DNA of 35,352 nucleotides from an uncultured Verrucomicrobiota bacterium (GCA_949283955.1 CASDUP010000016.1:1-35352), one strand, 5' to 3'. Shown: positions 8,110 through 17,373, counted from the first letter of the stretch. A program made the numbers and translations. The notes: generated from the letters alone by a model not told the origin.

Positions 8110-11100
8110 ATGATTAGGCGAGCATTTGTCGAAAATAGGGAGAACGCGGCAGGAAAGAGACTGCTGGCGGACCTCGTGTCGAATTTGGAATTGGGGAATT
8201 TGAAAAGAGTCAGAGTGCTTCAGCGCTACGACGTGGAAGGTTTGGATTCCGGAGAGTACGAAAAAATACGCGATCTCGTTTTTCGCGAAAAACCCATAGA
8301 AGACGTTTACGACGAAGAGTTTCCCATTTCAGATGGCCAAAGGGCGTTTGCTGTAGAGTTCCTTCCGGGGCAGTTCGACCAGAGGGCGGATTCGGCGGAA
8401 CAATGTTCGCAGATAGTTCTTTTAAAGAGGCCGAAAATAGCCTGCGCACGGGTTTTCGTTTTAGACGGTGGTGTTTCCGATTCGGACGTGGAGAGGATAA
8501 AGAAGTACCTGATAAACGCCGTCGACAGCAGGGAAGCTTCGATGGACAAGCCTAGCACTCTCGCAAAGGCTGCAAAATCTCCTTCGGACGTTGCTTCGAT
8601 AGCGGGTTTTTGCAAGATGGACGAATCCGCCTTGGTGGAATTGCATAAAAAGATGTCTTTGGCTATGTCCGTAGAGGACTTGTCGTTTTGCAGGGATTAC
8701 TTTTCGAAGGAGGAGGGCAGGGATCCGACTGTTTCGGAGATTAGGGTTTTGGACACGTATTGGAGCGATCATTGCCGCCACACAACTTTTCTTACCGAGC
8801 TAAAAGGGGTGGAAATAGAAGATTCTCTCCTAACGAAACCAATTTCTAAGGCGTGGGAAAAATATCTTGTGCTGAGGAATGAACTTGGATTGGAGAAGAA
8901 GGGCAAAAAAATATCCCTAATGGACGTAGCGCTGATTGGAATGAGGGCGCTGCGTTCGGAGGGCAAGATTCCCGATTTGGAGGAGAGCGACGAGATAAAC
9001 GCGGCTAGCATTGTAGTTCCAGTCGATGTAGATGGCCGGGTTGAGGAATGGCTTGTGATGTTCAAAAACGAGACGCACAACCACCCGACGGAGATTGAGC
9101 CTTTTGGGGGGGCTGCGACTTGTCTTGGGGGAGCGATAAGAGATCCCTTATCCGGCAGGAGCTACGTGTACCAGGCGATGAGGGTGACCGGGGCGGGAGA
9201 TCCCCGGAAGAGTTTTGCCGAGACTATGGAGGGGAAGCTGCCCCAGAGGAAGATAGTCACCGAAGCTGCCAACGGGTACAGCAGCTACGGGAACCAAATA
9301 GGTTTGGCGACGGGAAAAGTCGCCGAGATTTACCACGAGGGCTACGTCGCGAAACGAATGGAGATAGGAGCCGTTGTTGCGGCAGCGCCGAGAGCGAACG
9401 TAGTAAGGGGAGTTCCGAAGAAGGGAGACTTTATTCTTTTGGTGGGAGGGAGAACCGGCAGGGACGGAATCGGCGGAGCCACTGGTTCCTCCAAGGACCA
9501 CACGGAGCATGCTTTGGAGAATTCAGCCGAAGTCCAGAAGGGGGATCCGCCGATGGAGAGGAAATTGCAGAGGCTTTTCCGCAATCCCGAAGCTTCGAGA
9601 ATGATAAAGAGGTGCAACGATTTTGGAGCGGGGGGAGTTTCTGTCGCAATAGGAGAATTGGCTCCTTCGCTTGAGATAGACCTCGACTCGGTTCCGAAGA
9701 AATACGAAGGTTTGGACGGGACAGAGCTTGCCATATCGGAGTCGCAGGAGCGCATGGCGGTTGTGGTGTCTCCGGAGGACGCCGAAAAATTTTCGCGCTT
9801 TGCTTCGGAGGAGAATCTCGAATGCACGAAGGTGGCCGAAGTCACGGACAGCGGCCGTCTCGTGATGAAGTGGAGGGGAAAGAGAGTTGTGGATTTGTCG
9901 AGGGCTTTTCTCGACACAAACGGAACTACGGCTTCAGCCAAGGCTAAAATTGAATCTCCGAAATCGGAAAATCCCCTTACTTCGTCGTCGAAGTTGGACG
10001 GAGGCTCTTTGGAGGCGTGGAAGAAAAATTTGTCGAGTTTGAATTGCTGTTCCCAGAGGGGGCTTGTTGAGAGGTTCGATTCGTCCATAGGCGCTTCGGC
10101 GGTTCTTCATCCCTACGGGGGGAAAACCCACTCTACTCCCGAGGACGCGATGTGCTCTAAAATTCCGCTTTTAAGCGGCGAGACCGACACGGGAACCTTG
10201 TTTTCCTTTGGATTTAATCCGTACATATCTTCATGGAGTCCATTCCACGGAGCCGAGTGCGCGGTTTTGGAGTCGCTGGCGAGGTTGGCTGCGGCGGGAG
10301 GGGACGTTTCGAAAGTCCGTTTCACATTCCAAGAGTATTTCGAAAAATTGCGCGGGGATCCTGCTCGCTGGGGAAAACCTTTGGCGGCTTTGTTGGGAGC
10401 CCTCGATGCCCAGATTTCTCTCGGGCTTCCCTCGATAGGCGGGAAGGACTCGATGTCCGGATCTTTCAATAAAATAGATGTTCCGCCCACTCTCGTAAGC
10501 TTTGCGGTGGCTCCGTGTTCAGTCTCGAAAGTTATATCGTCGGAATTCAAGAAGCCAGGCAGCAGAGTCGGTGTCTTGAGAATAGAGAAAACTCCGGAGC
10601 TAGTTCCGGTATGGTCCGACGTTTTGAAAAAATACAAGGCTCTTTTTGAAGCGATACAAAAGGGCGGGGTTGTCTCGGCCAAGGCCGTGTCGTTCGGAGG
10701 AATTTCCGAGGCGGTGGCAAAAATGTGTTTCGGGAATTCTGTAGGATTTAGATTCGAATCGGATTTCGATTTGTTCTCTTTGGACGTCGGAGCGATAATC
10801 GTGGAGGTTTCAGATGCTTTCGACATGTCGGAGATAGGAGCGCTTCCGCTGGGGGTGACTATTTCCGAGCAGCGGGTGGAGGTTGGATCGTCCAAGATGG
10901 ATCTCTCCGAATTGAAGGAAGCGTGGGAAAGTCCGTTAGAGTCGGTGTTTCCCACCCGGGCCCGGAATGGTGAATTTTTCGGAGTGGAGGCTTCATATTT
11001 TCCGAATGAGAAAAGGGTTGGAATTTCCTTGGGGGCCAAGCCGAAGGTTTTCATACCGGTTTTCCCCGGAACCAACTGCGAATACGATTCGAAAAGGGCC

Positions 11101-11829
11101 TTCGAGAAGGCGGGGGCGGATGTTTCGACATTCGTGTTTAGAAACATGAATTCGAAGGATATTTCCGATTCGATATCCGAGATGCGCCGCATGATAGACG
11201 AGTCCCAAATCTTGATGATACCCGGAGGATTTAGCGCGGGAGACGAACCGGCGGGTTCCGGAAAATTTATAGCGGCGGTGTTTCGCAATCCGGAACTTTC
11301 GGACGCTGTCATGCGCCTCTTAAAAGATAGGAAGGGGCTGATATTGGGAATATGCAACGGATTCCAAGCTTTGATAAAGCTCGGACTTGTTCCGTTCGGA
11401 GAGATAAGGCCTCTATCTGAAGACAGCCCGACTTTAACTTACAACAATATAGCAAGGCACGTAAGCTGCTATGTCAGGACGAAAGTCGTAAGCAAACTTT
11501 CGCCGTGGTTTTCGGATTGCGACGGCATTTATTCCATACCTGTATCGCACGGAGAGGGAAGGTTTGTGGCCTCCAGGAGCGAGGTAGAGCTTCTTGCCAA
11601 GAACGGCCAGATAGCCACTCAATATGTCGACGACAAAGGCAATCCTTCCGCCGAAATTCCGTTTAATCCGAACGGATCTGTTGAGGCGATAGAAGGCATA
11701 ACGAGTCCATGCGGATTGGTGTTGGGAAAAATGGGACACACAGAGCGCTTCGGATTGAATGTAGGAAAGAATATTTGCGGAAACAAAATCCAGCCGATAT
11801 TCTCGTCCGGTGTGAAGTACTTCAAGTAA
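8110..11829 (+). CDS. purL: Phosphoribosylformylglycinamidine synthase, large single-chain form
   Basis: This enzyme makes FGAM from FGAR, glutamine and ATP in de novo purine synthesis. From the ATG at 8110 it is 1239 residues, which fits the large one-chain clade. That start puts MIRRAFVENRE in line with the usual N-terminus; an ATG at 8095 and a TTG at 8059 are also in frame, and no strong ribosome site decides. A PurS-like N-terminus comes first, then the synthetase core with DTYWSDHCRHTT and NETHNHPTEIEPFGGAATC, and then the glutaminase domain at about 980-1239. The glutaminase has PVFPGTNCE, a nucleophile Cys1082 in GICNGF and HGEGRF. The chain closes with MGHTER. It stands alone, with no other pur gene in the window, and meets the porin gene tail to tail 15 bases downstream. 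Confidence 0.97.
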   Translation: MIRRAFVENRENAAGKRLLADLVSNLELGNLKRVRVLQRYDVEGLDSGEYEKIRDLVFREKPIEDVYDEEFPISDGQRAFAVEFLPGQFDQRADSAEQCSQIVLLKRPKIACARVFVLDGGVSDSDVERIKKYLINAVDSREASMDKPSTLAKAAKSPSDVASIAGFCKMDESALVELHKKMSLAMSVEDLSFCRDYFSKEEGRDPTVSEIRVLDTYWSDHCRHTTFLTELKGVEIEDSLLTKPISKAWEKYLVLRNELGLEKKGKKISLMDVALIGMRALRSEGKIPDLEESDEINAASIVVPVDVDGRVEEWLVMFKNETHNHPTEIEPFGGAATCLGGAIRDPLSGRSYVYQAMRVTGAGDPRKSFAETMEGKLPQRKIVTEAANGYSSYGNQIGLATGKVAEIYHEGYVAKRMEIGAVVAAAPRANVVRGVPKKGDFILLVGGRTGRDGIGGATGSSKDHTEHALENSAEVQKGDPPMERKLQRLFRNPEASRMIKRCNDFGAGGVSVAIGELAPSLEIDLDSVPKKYEGLDGTELAISESQERMAVVVSPEDAEKFSRFASEENLECTKVAEVTDSGRLVMKWRGKRVVDLSRAFLDTNGTTASAKAKIESPKSENPLTSSSKLDGGSLEAWKKNLSSLNCCSQRGLVERFDSSIGASAVLHPYGGKTHSTPEDAMCSKIPLLSGETDTGTLFSFGFNPYISSWSPFHGAECAVLESLARLAAAGGDVSKVRFTFQEYFEKLRGDPARWGKPLAALLGALDAQISLGLPSIGGKDSMSGSFNKIDVPPTLVSFAVAPCSVSKVISSEFKKPGSRVGVLRIEKTPELVPVWSDVLKKYKALFEAIQKGGVVSAKAVSFGGISEAVAKMCFGNSVGFRFESDFDLFSLDVGAIIVEVSDAFDMSEIGALPLGVTISEQRVEVGSSKMDLSELKEAWESPLESVFPTRARNGEFFGVEASYFPNEKRVGISLGAKPKVFIPVFPGTNCEYDSKRAFEKAGADVSTFVFRNMNSKDISDSISEMRRMIDESQILMIPGGFSAGDEPAGSGKFIAAVFRNPELSDAVMRLLKDRKGLILGICNGFQALIKLGLVPFGEIRPLSEDSPTLTYNNIARHVSCYVRTKVVSKLSPWFSDCDGIYSIPVSHGEGRFVASRSEVELLAKNGQIATQYVDDKGNPSAEIPFNPNGSVEAIEGITSPCGLVLGKMGHTERFGLNVGKNICGNKIQPIFSSGVKYFK

Positions 11830-11844
11830 AGGCGGCCTCTGGGT

Positions 11845-13119
11845 TTAGAAGAGTATTTGGAGTTGAGCCCGCAAAGTGTCGGCTCTCAGCCTGTGACGCG
11901 GCGGTGAGCCGGCGGAGCTTGTTCCACCGGAGAATTCTGAATATTCATATCCCAGCTGAAATTTGATGCTTTCCCCTTCGAGATACCAGTTTGCTCCGAC
12001 ATATATAGAAAACGCCTCATTATAGGGGAAGTCTCCGCTCACATTGGCGCCCCATTTGATTACGTCCGAAGGCAGCACACCGTTTCCGTCCGTATATAGG
12101 TACGAAAACCTCGCCACCGGAGCTATCCTTCCGATGTTTTCACTTATATAAAAACTTTTTTCCAAGGTGAAATTTATTCCAAAAGGAAAAGTATTTTTTG
12201 AAAGCCCCGACAAATCCGAGCACGAGTCGTCTATTCCGGAAATCACGAATTCGGCAACCGATATCCAAGTTCCAAAGTTTACCGCCAGATATGGATTTAT
12301 TCCCCAAGTTGATGAGCATTCTGAGGAGTCGTTGATGTTGGCGTCCGCTCCGTATCCCATGTTTATTCCGGCTTTAAATCCGGAATCTTTTCCGATTTTT
12401 TTCGATAGCGAGGCGTTGAGCCAAAAATTTGGAATATCGCCTTTTGAGCCGTATAGGTTGTAGTTTTCGGTGTTGGAAACTGCTGCTCCGTATTCGAACC
12501 CTTCGATTTCCGGAATCTTTCCATTCCAAAAAACTCCCGTAGAAAAACTGCCAAATCCGGGTCTCCTCTCGCCTTTTTCGAGACACCAATACCTCGTGGC
12601 CAAGGATCTTTCCGCGCAGAGTTGCCTGAAGGCCGACGTATTTTCCTCAAACATAAATTTCACTTTGTCGTAGCCCATACGCAACTCTCCGCTGAGGTGT
12701 TCCGAGTCGATTTTTTTTGCTATGAATGTGCCCAAAAATTTGTTCGACAGGGAAAAATCCAGTGACATTTTGGCCCTCCAACTGTCGCTCAAATCTGCCT
12801 TTGCAGTGATTACGGCTCTCCTGAGAGCAAACCCCTTTCTTGCGGAGGATTTTCCGCTTAATTCCTCGGATTGAACTCCGGAGGCCATGAATTGGGCTTG
12901 GATCCCTCCGGAAAGCGATATGGATTTTGTTTCGGGATTTTTTATTTGAACGCTTTCGGACAATAGTTTTGCTGCGTTTGAAGCCTCCGAATAACTTATG
13001 GTTCCGTCGGCAAGCAGGGAGTCGAGCAGCATTTTGTCAGACGCCTCAGCGCAATGCGCAAGGACCGCGGACAATATAGCCAGCATTCGTTTCGCTTTTT
13101 TGACTGATAAAAATGCCAT
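11845..13119 (-). CDS. OprP/OprO-like outer-membrane porin
   Basis: About 424 residues from the ATG at 13119, chosen because a signal peptide follows (MAFLSVKKAKRMLAILSAVLAHCAEAS). An ATG at 13086 would give a shorter version. The mature start has a short helical stretch (LLDSLLADGTISYSEA), then ISLSGGIQAQF and FALRRAVITAKADLSDSWRAKMSLDF. This is the typical opening of the phosphate/pyrophosphate-selective porin family (PF07396). Barrel strands run to a C-terminal LQILF*, ending in Phe as expected. The solute is unknown. It lies 110 bases downstream of the second PEP-CTERM gene on the same strand, so it may be the last gene of the riboswitch-controlled unit. A T-run with a 4-5 bp stem near 13165-13195 could stop part of the transcription between them. 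Confidence 0.8.
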   Translation of the reverse strand: MAFLSVKKAKRMLAILSAVLAHCAEASDKMLLDSLLADGTISYSEASNAAKLLSESVQIKNPETKSISLSGGIQAQFMASGVQSEELSGKSSARKGFALRRAVITAKADLSDSWRAKMSLDFSLSNKFLGTFIAKKIDSEHLSGELRMGYDKVKFMFEENTSAFRQLCAERSLATRYWCLEKGERRPGFGSFSTGVFWNGKIPEIEGFEYGAAVSNTENYNLYGSKGDIPNFWLNASLSKKIGKDSGFKAGINMGYGADANINDSSECSSTWGINPYLAVNFGTWISVAEFVISGIDDSCSDLSGLSKNTFPFGINFTLEKSFYISENIGRIAPVARFSYLYTDGNGVLPSDVIKWGANVSGDFPYNEAFSIYVGANWYLEGESIKFQLGYEYSEFSGGTSSAGSPPRHRLRADTLRAQLQILF

Positions 13120-13229
13120 TCCCGTTCGCCGAATCAAAATTTGAAAACCGCAGAGAGAATTTTTACGCAAAAAAAAATCAAGCAAACTTTTCAGCTTACC
13201 CGATTTTTTTCTCGTTTTTTAGGGGAAAA

Positions 13230-14231
13230 TTACCGCCTCTTACGAAGCGCAAACAGGAGGGCGAACAGCCCGGCTGCTATGGAGAATATCGAAGCTTCCG
13301 GAATATTTGCATTTATTACGCCTACTGCATCGAGATCAAATCCGGAAGTTCCGGTGGTGGGATAGGCGTCGTAAATGGGGGATCCTGAACTGTCCAAAGT
13401 GTTTCCGTCGCCGACTATATCGACTATTCTTACATAGTTTATTTCGTCGGTATTGAGATAAGAGTAGTTCGATAGAAATTCGCTGACATACTCGTCGGAA
13501 AATATGCAGGTGTCGGAGGCTCCGCCGCCGTGGGAGGATATGTATTCGTAAACGTCGTCAAGCTCTCCGATGTCGTATCCCGTGCCGTATCCTATCCTAT
13601 ACTTGTCTCCAAGATTGTAAATTTTTACAGGATCGTTGTCTCCGGATTCCCCGTCGCTTCCGACGGGGGAATCCCCGAGATAAAAATTGGGAAACCGCAC
13701 AAAATGTTCTCCGTCGGTCGATACCTCCACGAAAGCCAATTCGAGGAAAGTGTCGTTGAGTGCGTTTTCGAAAACGACAAAGTCGTAGCCTTCTCCGTCG
13801 AAGATAGGGTTATCAAAAGTCAGAACTATGCTTCCTCCGTCGCCGAGAACCACAACCGCGGAGGTATCGCTTGCGGAGGCCTTTCCCAATGCGTTTTCAG
13901 GATTCATCCAGACATTTGCTGAGAAGTCCGTTCCGCTTCCCGTTATGCCGCTTCCGGGAAGGTAGTCTTTGTATCCTGACGCCCATCCCGAGAAGCTATA
14001 TTTGTCCTGCAGCTTTCCGTCTCGATAAATTTTTCCGCTTACGTGGATTGCGGCGTTTGTATTGCCGGCATCTCCGACGCAGTTTGCAAATCCGGTGACT
14101 ATTCCGAGAGTGGAATCGTAGGAGTAGTATTCGTTTTTTGGGAAAAACGGGTCCGGAATGCTTTGGGAAAAGGCGCTTGAGGCGCCGAGACAGAGCAGGA
14201 GAGCCAGAGTTTTTTTCATGCGTTTTTTCAT
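13230..14231 (-). CDS. PEP-CTERM-type surface protein in the cobalamin locus (second)
   Basis: 333 residues from the ATG at 14231, two bases after the receptor stop codon; an ATG at 14219 is also possible. The signal peptide covers about residues 5-22 (KTLALLLCLGASSAFS). The body is acidic and Gly/Asp/Ser-rich, with YDFVVFENAL followed by LAFVEVSTDGEHFVRFP near the middle. From memory this pattern occurs in surface proteins encoded beside BtuB-like receptors in other phyla; I could not check it. The end is a three-part sorting signal: IPEAS (from about residue 310), a hydrophobic helix and RKRR, as in PEP-CTERM proteins handled by an exosortase. Predicted to be sorted to the cell surface. It may bind cobalamin or a related ligand and hand it to the receptor, by inference from position. 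Confidence 0.82.
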   Translation of the reverse strand: MKKRMKKTLALLLCLGASSAFSQSIPDPFFPKNEYYSYDSTLGIVTGFANCVGDAGNTNAAIHVSGKIYRDGKLQDKYSFSGWASGYKDYLPGSGITGSGTDFSANVWMNPENALGKASASDTSAVVVLGDGGSIVLTFDNPIFDGEGYDFVVFENALNDTFLELAFVEVSTDGEHFVRFPNFYLGDSPVGSDGESGDNDPVKIYNLGDKYRIGYGTGYDIGELDDVYEYISSHGGGASDTCIFSDEYVSEFLSNYSYLNTDEINYVRIVDIVGDGNTLDSSGSPIYDAYPTTGTSGFDLDAVGVINANIPEASIFSIAAGLFALLFALRKRR

Positions 14232-14233
14232 TT

Positions 14234-16294
14234 TTAGAATCGTATATTTATTCCCGCGCGCATCATTCTTCCCATTCCGGGGTAATATCCCGATGACCAC
14301 GCGCACGATATGTACCGCTTGTCGAGGGCGTTGTCTATTGCCAGGAATATAGACGCTTCGCGGGTGATGTTGAAGTTGGCTTGGAAATCCAAAAGGGCGT
14401 ACGCGGGAATTTTTTCCACTTTGTTTTCGTAGTCGCTGCCGACGTACTGTTCTCCAAGAAAGCTAATTCTTGCCGATAATGTTATCCATTCGAGGGGCTT
14501 TACGTACGCCGAGGCGCTTCCGATTATATTCGGAACAAGGGGGACTTCGTTTCCATCGTTTGTTCCGGACGTGAAGTATGCCCTCACCGCCGACAGCATC
14601 ACTGATGCCCCCCATCTTTCCTCGTCGTAGCGCGCCTCAATATCGGCTCCGTAGCGACGGGTTGGCGGAAGATTGACATTTAGCCATTCCCCGTCGGAGT
14701 TTACGCTATAAGCGATTTCGTCGTTTAGCTCGGTTAGATAAACGCTGCCTGTGATGGTCCAATTTCCGGTCATGTATTTTGCGCCCACCTCGTAATTTTG
14801 ACCGGTTTCTGGCCTTAGATTGAAATTGAACATAGTGGGCAACACTGCTCCCTGGTATGCGGCTATCTCGTCCATTACCGGAGTGTGGTAAATCTGGTCG
14901 AACTTGAAAAACACCGAAGTGTCGTTGCGGAGTTTGTAATTGGCGCCGAAGTTTGCGCTCCAGCCGCTGTGCCTGATGGAGTTTCCATCGTACGAAGTGG
15001 AAGAGTTTTCCTTGGCGGGATAGTCGGGGTTTGGAACCGTGTACTTCTTGCCTCCGATGACGACCACGCGGTAAGGAAGAATAGTGCTGTCTATGTACTC
15101 CGTGTTCGATACGCAGGTTCTTTGCGTCTCAAATCTTCCCACGGCGCTAAGAGAAAGGTTTTCGAAAGGAGTCCAGTCTCCGCCGAAGTATGGAGCAAGA
15201 CTCGTTCTGTCGGCGAAGGCCTTGCTTTTTGTGTATTGGGTGTCGAGGTAGTACTTTTTAAAATCGAGATCGTCGTAGGTTCCGTCGAATCCCGCAACGA
15301 TGTGGGCCGATTCTCCCAAATTGAATCTATATCTTGGAGTGAAAGTAGCCGCCCATTGAAAATTTCTACTTCTACCCCCCAAGTTCCAATTTATGTCTCT
15401 GAAGTTCCAACCCAAGCCCACTTCGCCTTCTCCGAGCGGGGATTTATTTTTGAGCGTCGCGGTGCAAAGGCCGTCTTTTGACAGTGCTCTCGAATTGTTT
15501 CCGTCGCTTTGAGTGGGATCCTCGAGATATTGTTCGAGAGTAAGAGCACCCGGATAGTTGATGGAGGAATGGGTGAAATTTCCCGACAAAACGAAAGTAT
15601 TTTTATCGTCCAAGTCAACTCCGAGGGATAAATTGCCGCTTTGGGATTGGTTCTCGGAATTTTCCCTCCAGCCGTCGCTGGAAAAGTATCCGCCGTTTGC
15701 GGTAAAAAACCAATCGCCTTCCCGTCCAACAGCTCTCGCCGCAACATCAATCGTTTTGTACGATCCGTACGAAATCCTTCCCGAATATTTTAATCCATTT
15801 TCCTTGGGGGCAAGAGTGGTGATTTTTATTACTCCCGCCTCCGCGGACGATCCGTACATCGCGCTTTGAGCCCCGCGCAGTATTTCTATGCTTTCGACAT
15901 CGAACAGCGGTATTTGAAGCCAATTTATGGCGCCCATATCGGGCCTGTTGAATTTTTGCCCGTCAACTAATACAAGTATTCTCGTCTGGGAGTTTTCCCC
16001 GAATCCCCGCATGGAAAAATCCCCGGTAGCGGACGATCCAACAACGCTTCGGAAATTGATGTTTCCATAATTTTTTATGGCGTCGGCCACGTTGGAATAG
16101 GGAGACTGGTCGAGCTTTTCCGAATCTATGAAAGTCGAATTTATCGGAGTTTCGAGGGGCAGGGAGTCGAATCTGTAAGCGGTGACGCTCGTCTCCTCGA
16201 GAACTTTTATATCATCACCCTCTTCCAGCGCGAAAGCGGCGGCGCATACCGCTATCTGCGATATTGCCGCAAATTTTTTCGCGCAAATTTTCAT
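14234..16294 (-). CDS. btuB: TonB-dependent outer-membrane receptor, BtuB-like (cobalamin uptake)
   Basis: 686 residues with a signal peptide (about 1-22). A TonB-box-like EETSVTAYR sits at about 33-41 and resembles the DTLVVTANR box of E. coli BtuB. The plug domain follows with VADAIKNYGNINFR, RGFGENSQTRILVLVDGQ and VESIEILRGAQSAMYGSSAEAGVI. The 22-strand barrel ends in MRAGINIRF*. The receptor family is certain. Cobalamin as substrate rests on the cobalamin riboswitch upstream of the unit and on the TonB box, since cobamide receptors are the usual genes under this control. It needs TonB-ExbB-ExbD; ExbB/ExbD genes are at 31.1-32.8 kb. It is flanked on both sides by PEP-CTERM-type surface protein genes and separated from the first by a terminator-like hairpin. 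Confidence 0.88.
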   Translation of the reverse strand: MKICAKKFAAISQIAVCAAAFALEEGDDIKVLEETSVTAYRFDSLPLETPINSTFIDSEKLDQSPYSNVADAIKNYGNINFRSVVGSSATGDFSMRGFGENSQTRILVLVDGQKFNRPDMGAINWLQIPLFDVESIEILRGAQSAMYGSSAEAGVIKITTLAPKENGLKYSGRISYGSYKTIDVAARAVGREGDWFFTANGGYFSSDGWRENSENQSQSGNLSLGVDLDDKNTFVLSGNFTHSSINYPGALTLEQYLEDPTQSDGNNSRALSKDGLCTATLKNKSPLGEGEVGLGWNFRDINWNLGGRSRNFQWAATFTPRYRFNLGESAHIVAGFDGTYDDLDFKKYYLDTQYTKSKAFADRTSLAPYFGGDWTPFENLSLSAVGRFETQRTCVSNTEYIDSTILPYRVVVIGGKKYTVPNPDYPAKENSSTSYDGNSIRHSGWSANFGANYKLRNDTSVFFKFDQIYHTPVMDEIAAYQGAVLPTMFNFNLRPETGQNYEVGAKYMTGNWTITGSVYLTELNDEIAYSVNSDGEWLNVNLPPTRRYGADIEARYDEERWGASVMLSAVRAYFTSGTNDGNEVPLVPNIIGSASAYVKPLEWITLSARISFLGEQYVGSDYENKVEKIPAYALLDFQANFNITREASIFLAIDNALDKRYISCAWSSGYYPGMGRMMRAGINIRF

Positions 16295-16315
16295 GGTTTA
16301 AAAATGCTTGGAAAT

Positions 16316-16351
16316 AAAAAAATCTCCTTTCCTGCGTAAATAGCAGGAAAG
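16316..16351 (-). terminator. Terminator-like hairpin between the first PEP-CTERM gene and the receptor gene
   Basis: The plus-strand arms CTTTCCTGC (16327-16335) and GCAGGAAAG (16343-16351) pair over 9 bp with a 7-base loop. On the minus strand seven Ts follow after a 5-base gap (16322-16316). It begins four bases past the stop of the upstream gene. It could end most transcripts there, giving more surface protein than receptor, or protect the 3' end of the first message. Confidence 0.6.
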
Positions 16352-16355
16352 AAAT

Positions 16356-17219
16356 TTAGGATTTTCTTTTTAAAGCGATGGTTGCAAGCAGTGAGATTAT
16401 TCCCGCTATGGCCGCGAAAGTGGAAGCTTCGGGAATCGGTGTATAGACGACGTTGTCGAGCGCAAAATACGAGGGAGAGTTCGCGCCATAAGCGCCAAAG
16501 TCGTTTGTTTGGGTCATAAACGCCAGACCGAGAAGTCCCTCGTCGGTATTTAAGGAGCTCAAATCCGCAGTAATCCATTGGTCTTCTACTCCGCTTTCCG
16601 GGGAGGAGAGCGAAACTCTCACGGACGCTTCCGTAAGTTGGGCGTTGGCGTCGAGGCCGTAAATAATGACTTCATAGCTATAGTTGTTTCCGTCGGCGTC
16701 GAAGTAATTGTTCAAGTAGTAGCTAGTGACCAGGGTGTTTGCTATTTGCACGCTTTCGAAATTTACCATCTCGTTAAACACAATGTATCCGGACCCGTCC
16801 TCCGTTTTCGATATGCCGTCTGGGTAGGGGGCCCAAGAGGAATCGGTTGCTGATCCGTACCATACGGCGTAGTTGCCGCCGGAAACTCCGTCGCCGTCGG
16901 TTCCGGTTATGGAAGTGTAGGAGGCTTTTTCACCCGCATTTGGATAAACGCTGACGGAGGGATTTGCATTTAGGTCGTTTGCGGAGGACACATTGATTCC
17001 CGTCCAGTTATAGTAGGATCCATACTCGCTTGACGAATTGCTCCAGTTGAACCCGACTGTGGCAACGCTCGACAATCCGTCGTAGTAGTGGTATCCGGAA
17101 TTGTTTCCCTCAGCGCGGTACGAATCGTAAACCGGAACGGCCGACGAAAAGTCGAGAACAGCCGCCCCGAGGCGGCATGCCATAAATAGCGAGAGTGCTA
17201 TTAGATATTTGATTTTCAT
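16356..17219 (-). CDS. PEP-CTERM-type surface protein, DUF4465-like, first gene after the cobalamin riboswitch
   Basis: 287 residues from the ATG at 17219, placed by a ribosome site (AAAGGAAG) and a signal peptide (MKIKYLIALSLFMACRLGAA). The body looks like DUF4465: an early segment with WSNSSSEYGSYYNWTGINVS, then NYAVWYGSA, and near the end FGAYGANSPSYFALDNVVY. The tail is IPEAS (from residue 262), a hydrophobic helix and KRKS, a PEP-CTERM sorting signal. I recall DUF4465-type proteins beside B12 receptors in Bacteroidota (BtuH-type), where they are lipoproteins; this link is from memory. Here no lipobox is seen and the PEP-CTERM tail would do the anchoring. Probable role: surface capture of cobalamin. 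Translation is probably blocked by the hairpin over its ribosome site. Confidence 0.82.
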   Translation of the reverse strand: MKIKYLIALSLFMACRLGAAVLDFSSAVPVYDSYRAEGNNSGYHYYDGLSSVATVGFNWSNSSSEYGSYYNWTGINVSSANDLNANPSVSVYPNAGEKASYTSITGTDGDGVSGGNYAVWYGSATDSSWAPYPDGISKTEDGSGYIVFNEMVNFESVQIANTLVTSYYLNNYFDADGNNYSYEVIIYGLDANAQLTEASVRVSLSSPESGVEDQWITADLSSLNTDEGLLGLAFMTQTNDFGAYGANSPSYFALDNVVYTPIPEASTFAAIAGIISLLATIALKRKS

Positions 17220-17221
17220 TT

Positions 17222-17267
17222 GTCTTCCTTTCTTCATTCGAGATTGGATTCTCGAGAAAAGGAAGAC
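17222..17267 (-). promoter_or_regulatory. Hairpin sequestering the ribosome-binding site (riboswitch expression platform)
   Basis: The minus-strand segment GTCTTCCTTT (17267-17258) is the exact complement of AAAGGAAGAC (17231-17222), which contains the ribosome site two bases from the ATG at 17219. An inner 6-bp stem (17250-17255 with 17238-17243) with a 6-base loop stacks inside it. No T-run follows, so control of translation is the natural reading. Which state forms when cobalamin is bound cannot be seen, but repression by ligand is the rule for this class. Confidence 0.8.
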
Positions 17268-17373
17268 CAAACGTAGCAAGACCCGCGCGCAAAACGAGCG
17301 CGGCGCGACCGCCAACGGCAACCCGAACAAAAGCCGAGGGCGATTTTTGCGCAGTCCGGAATTCTTTACTCGA

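Noticed and set aside
10113-11357. Long minus-strand open frame (414 codons) inside purL
   Set aside because: The plus-strand frame is unmistakably PurL over the whole stretch. The antisense product is Ser/Pro-rich without domains, as expected from a shadow of GC-biased codons.
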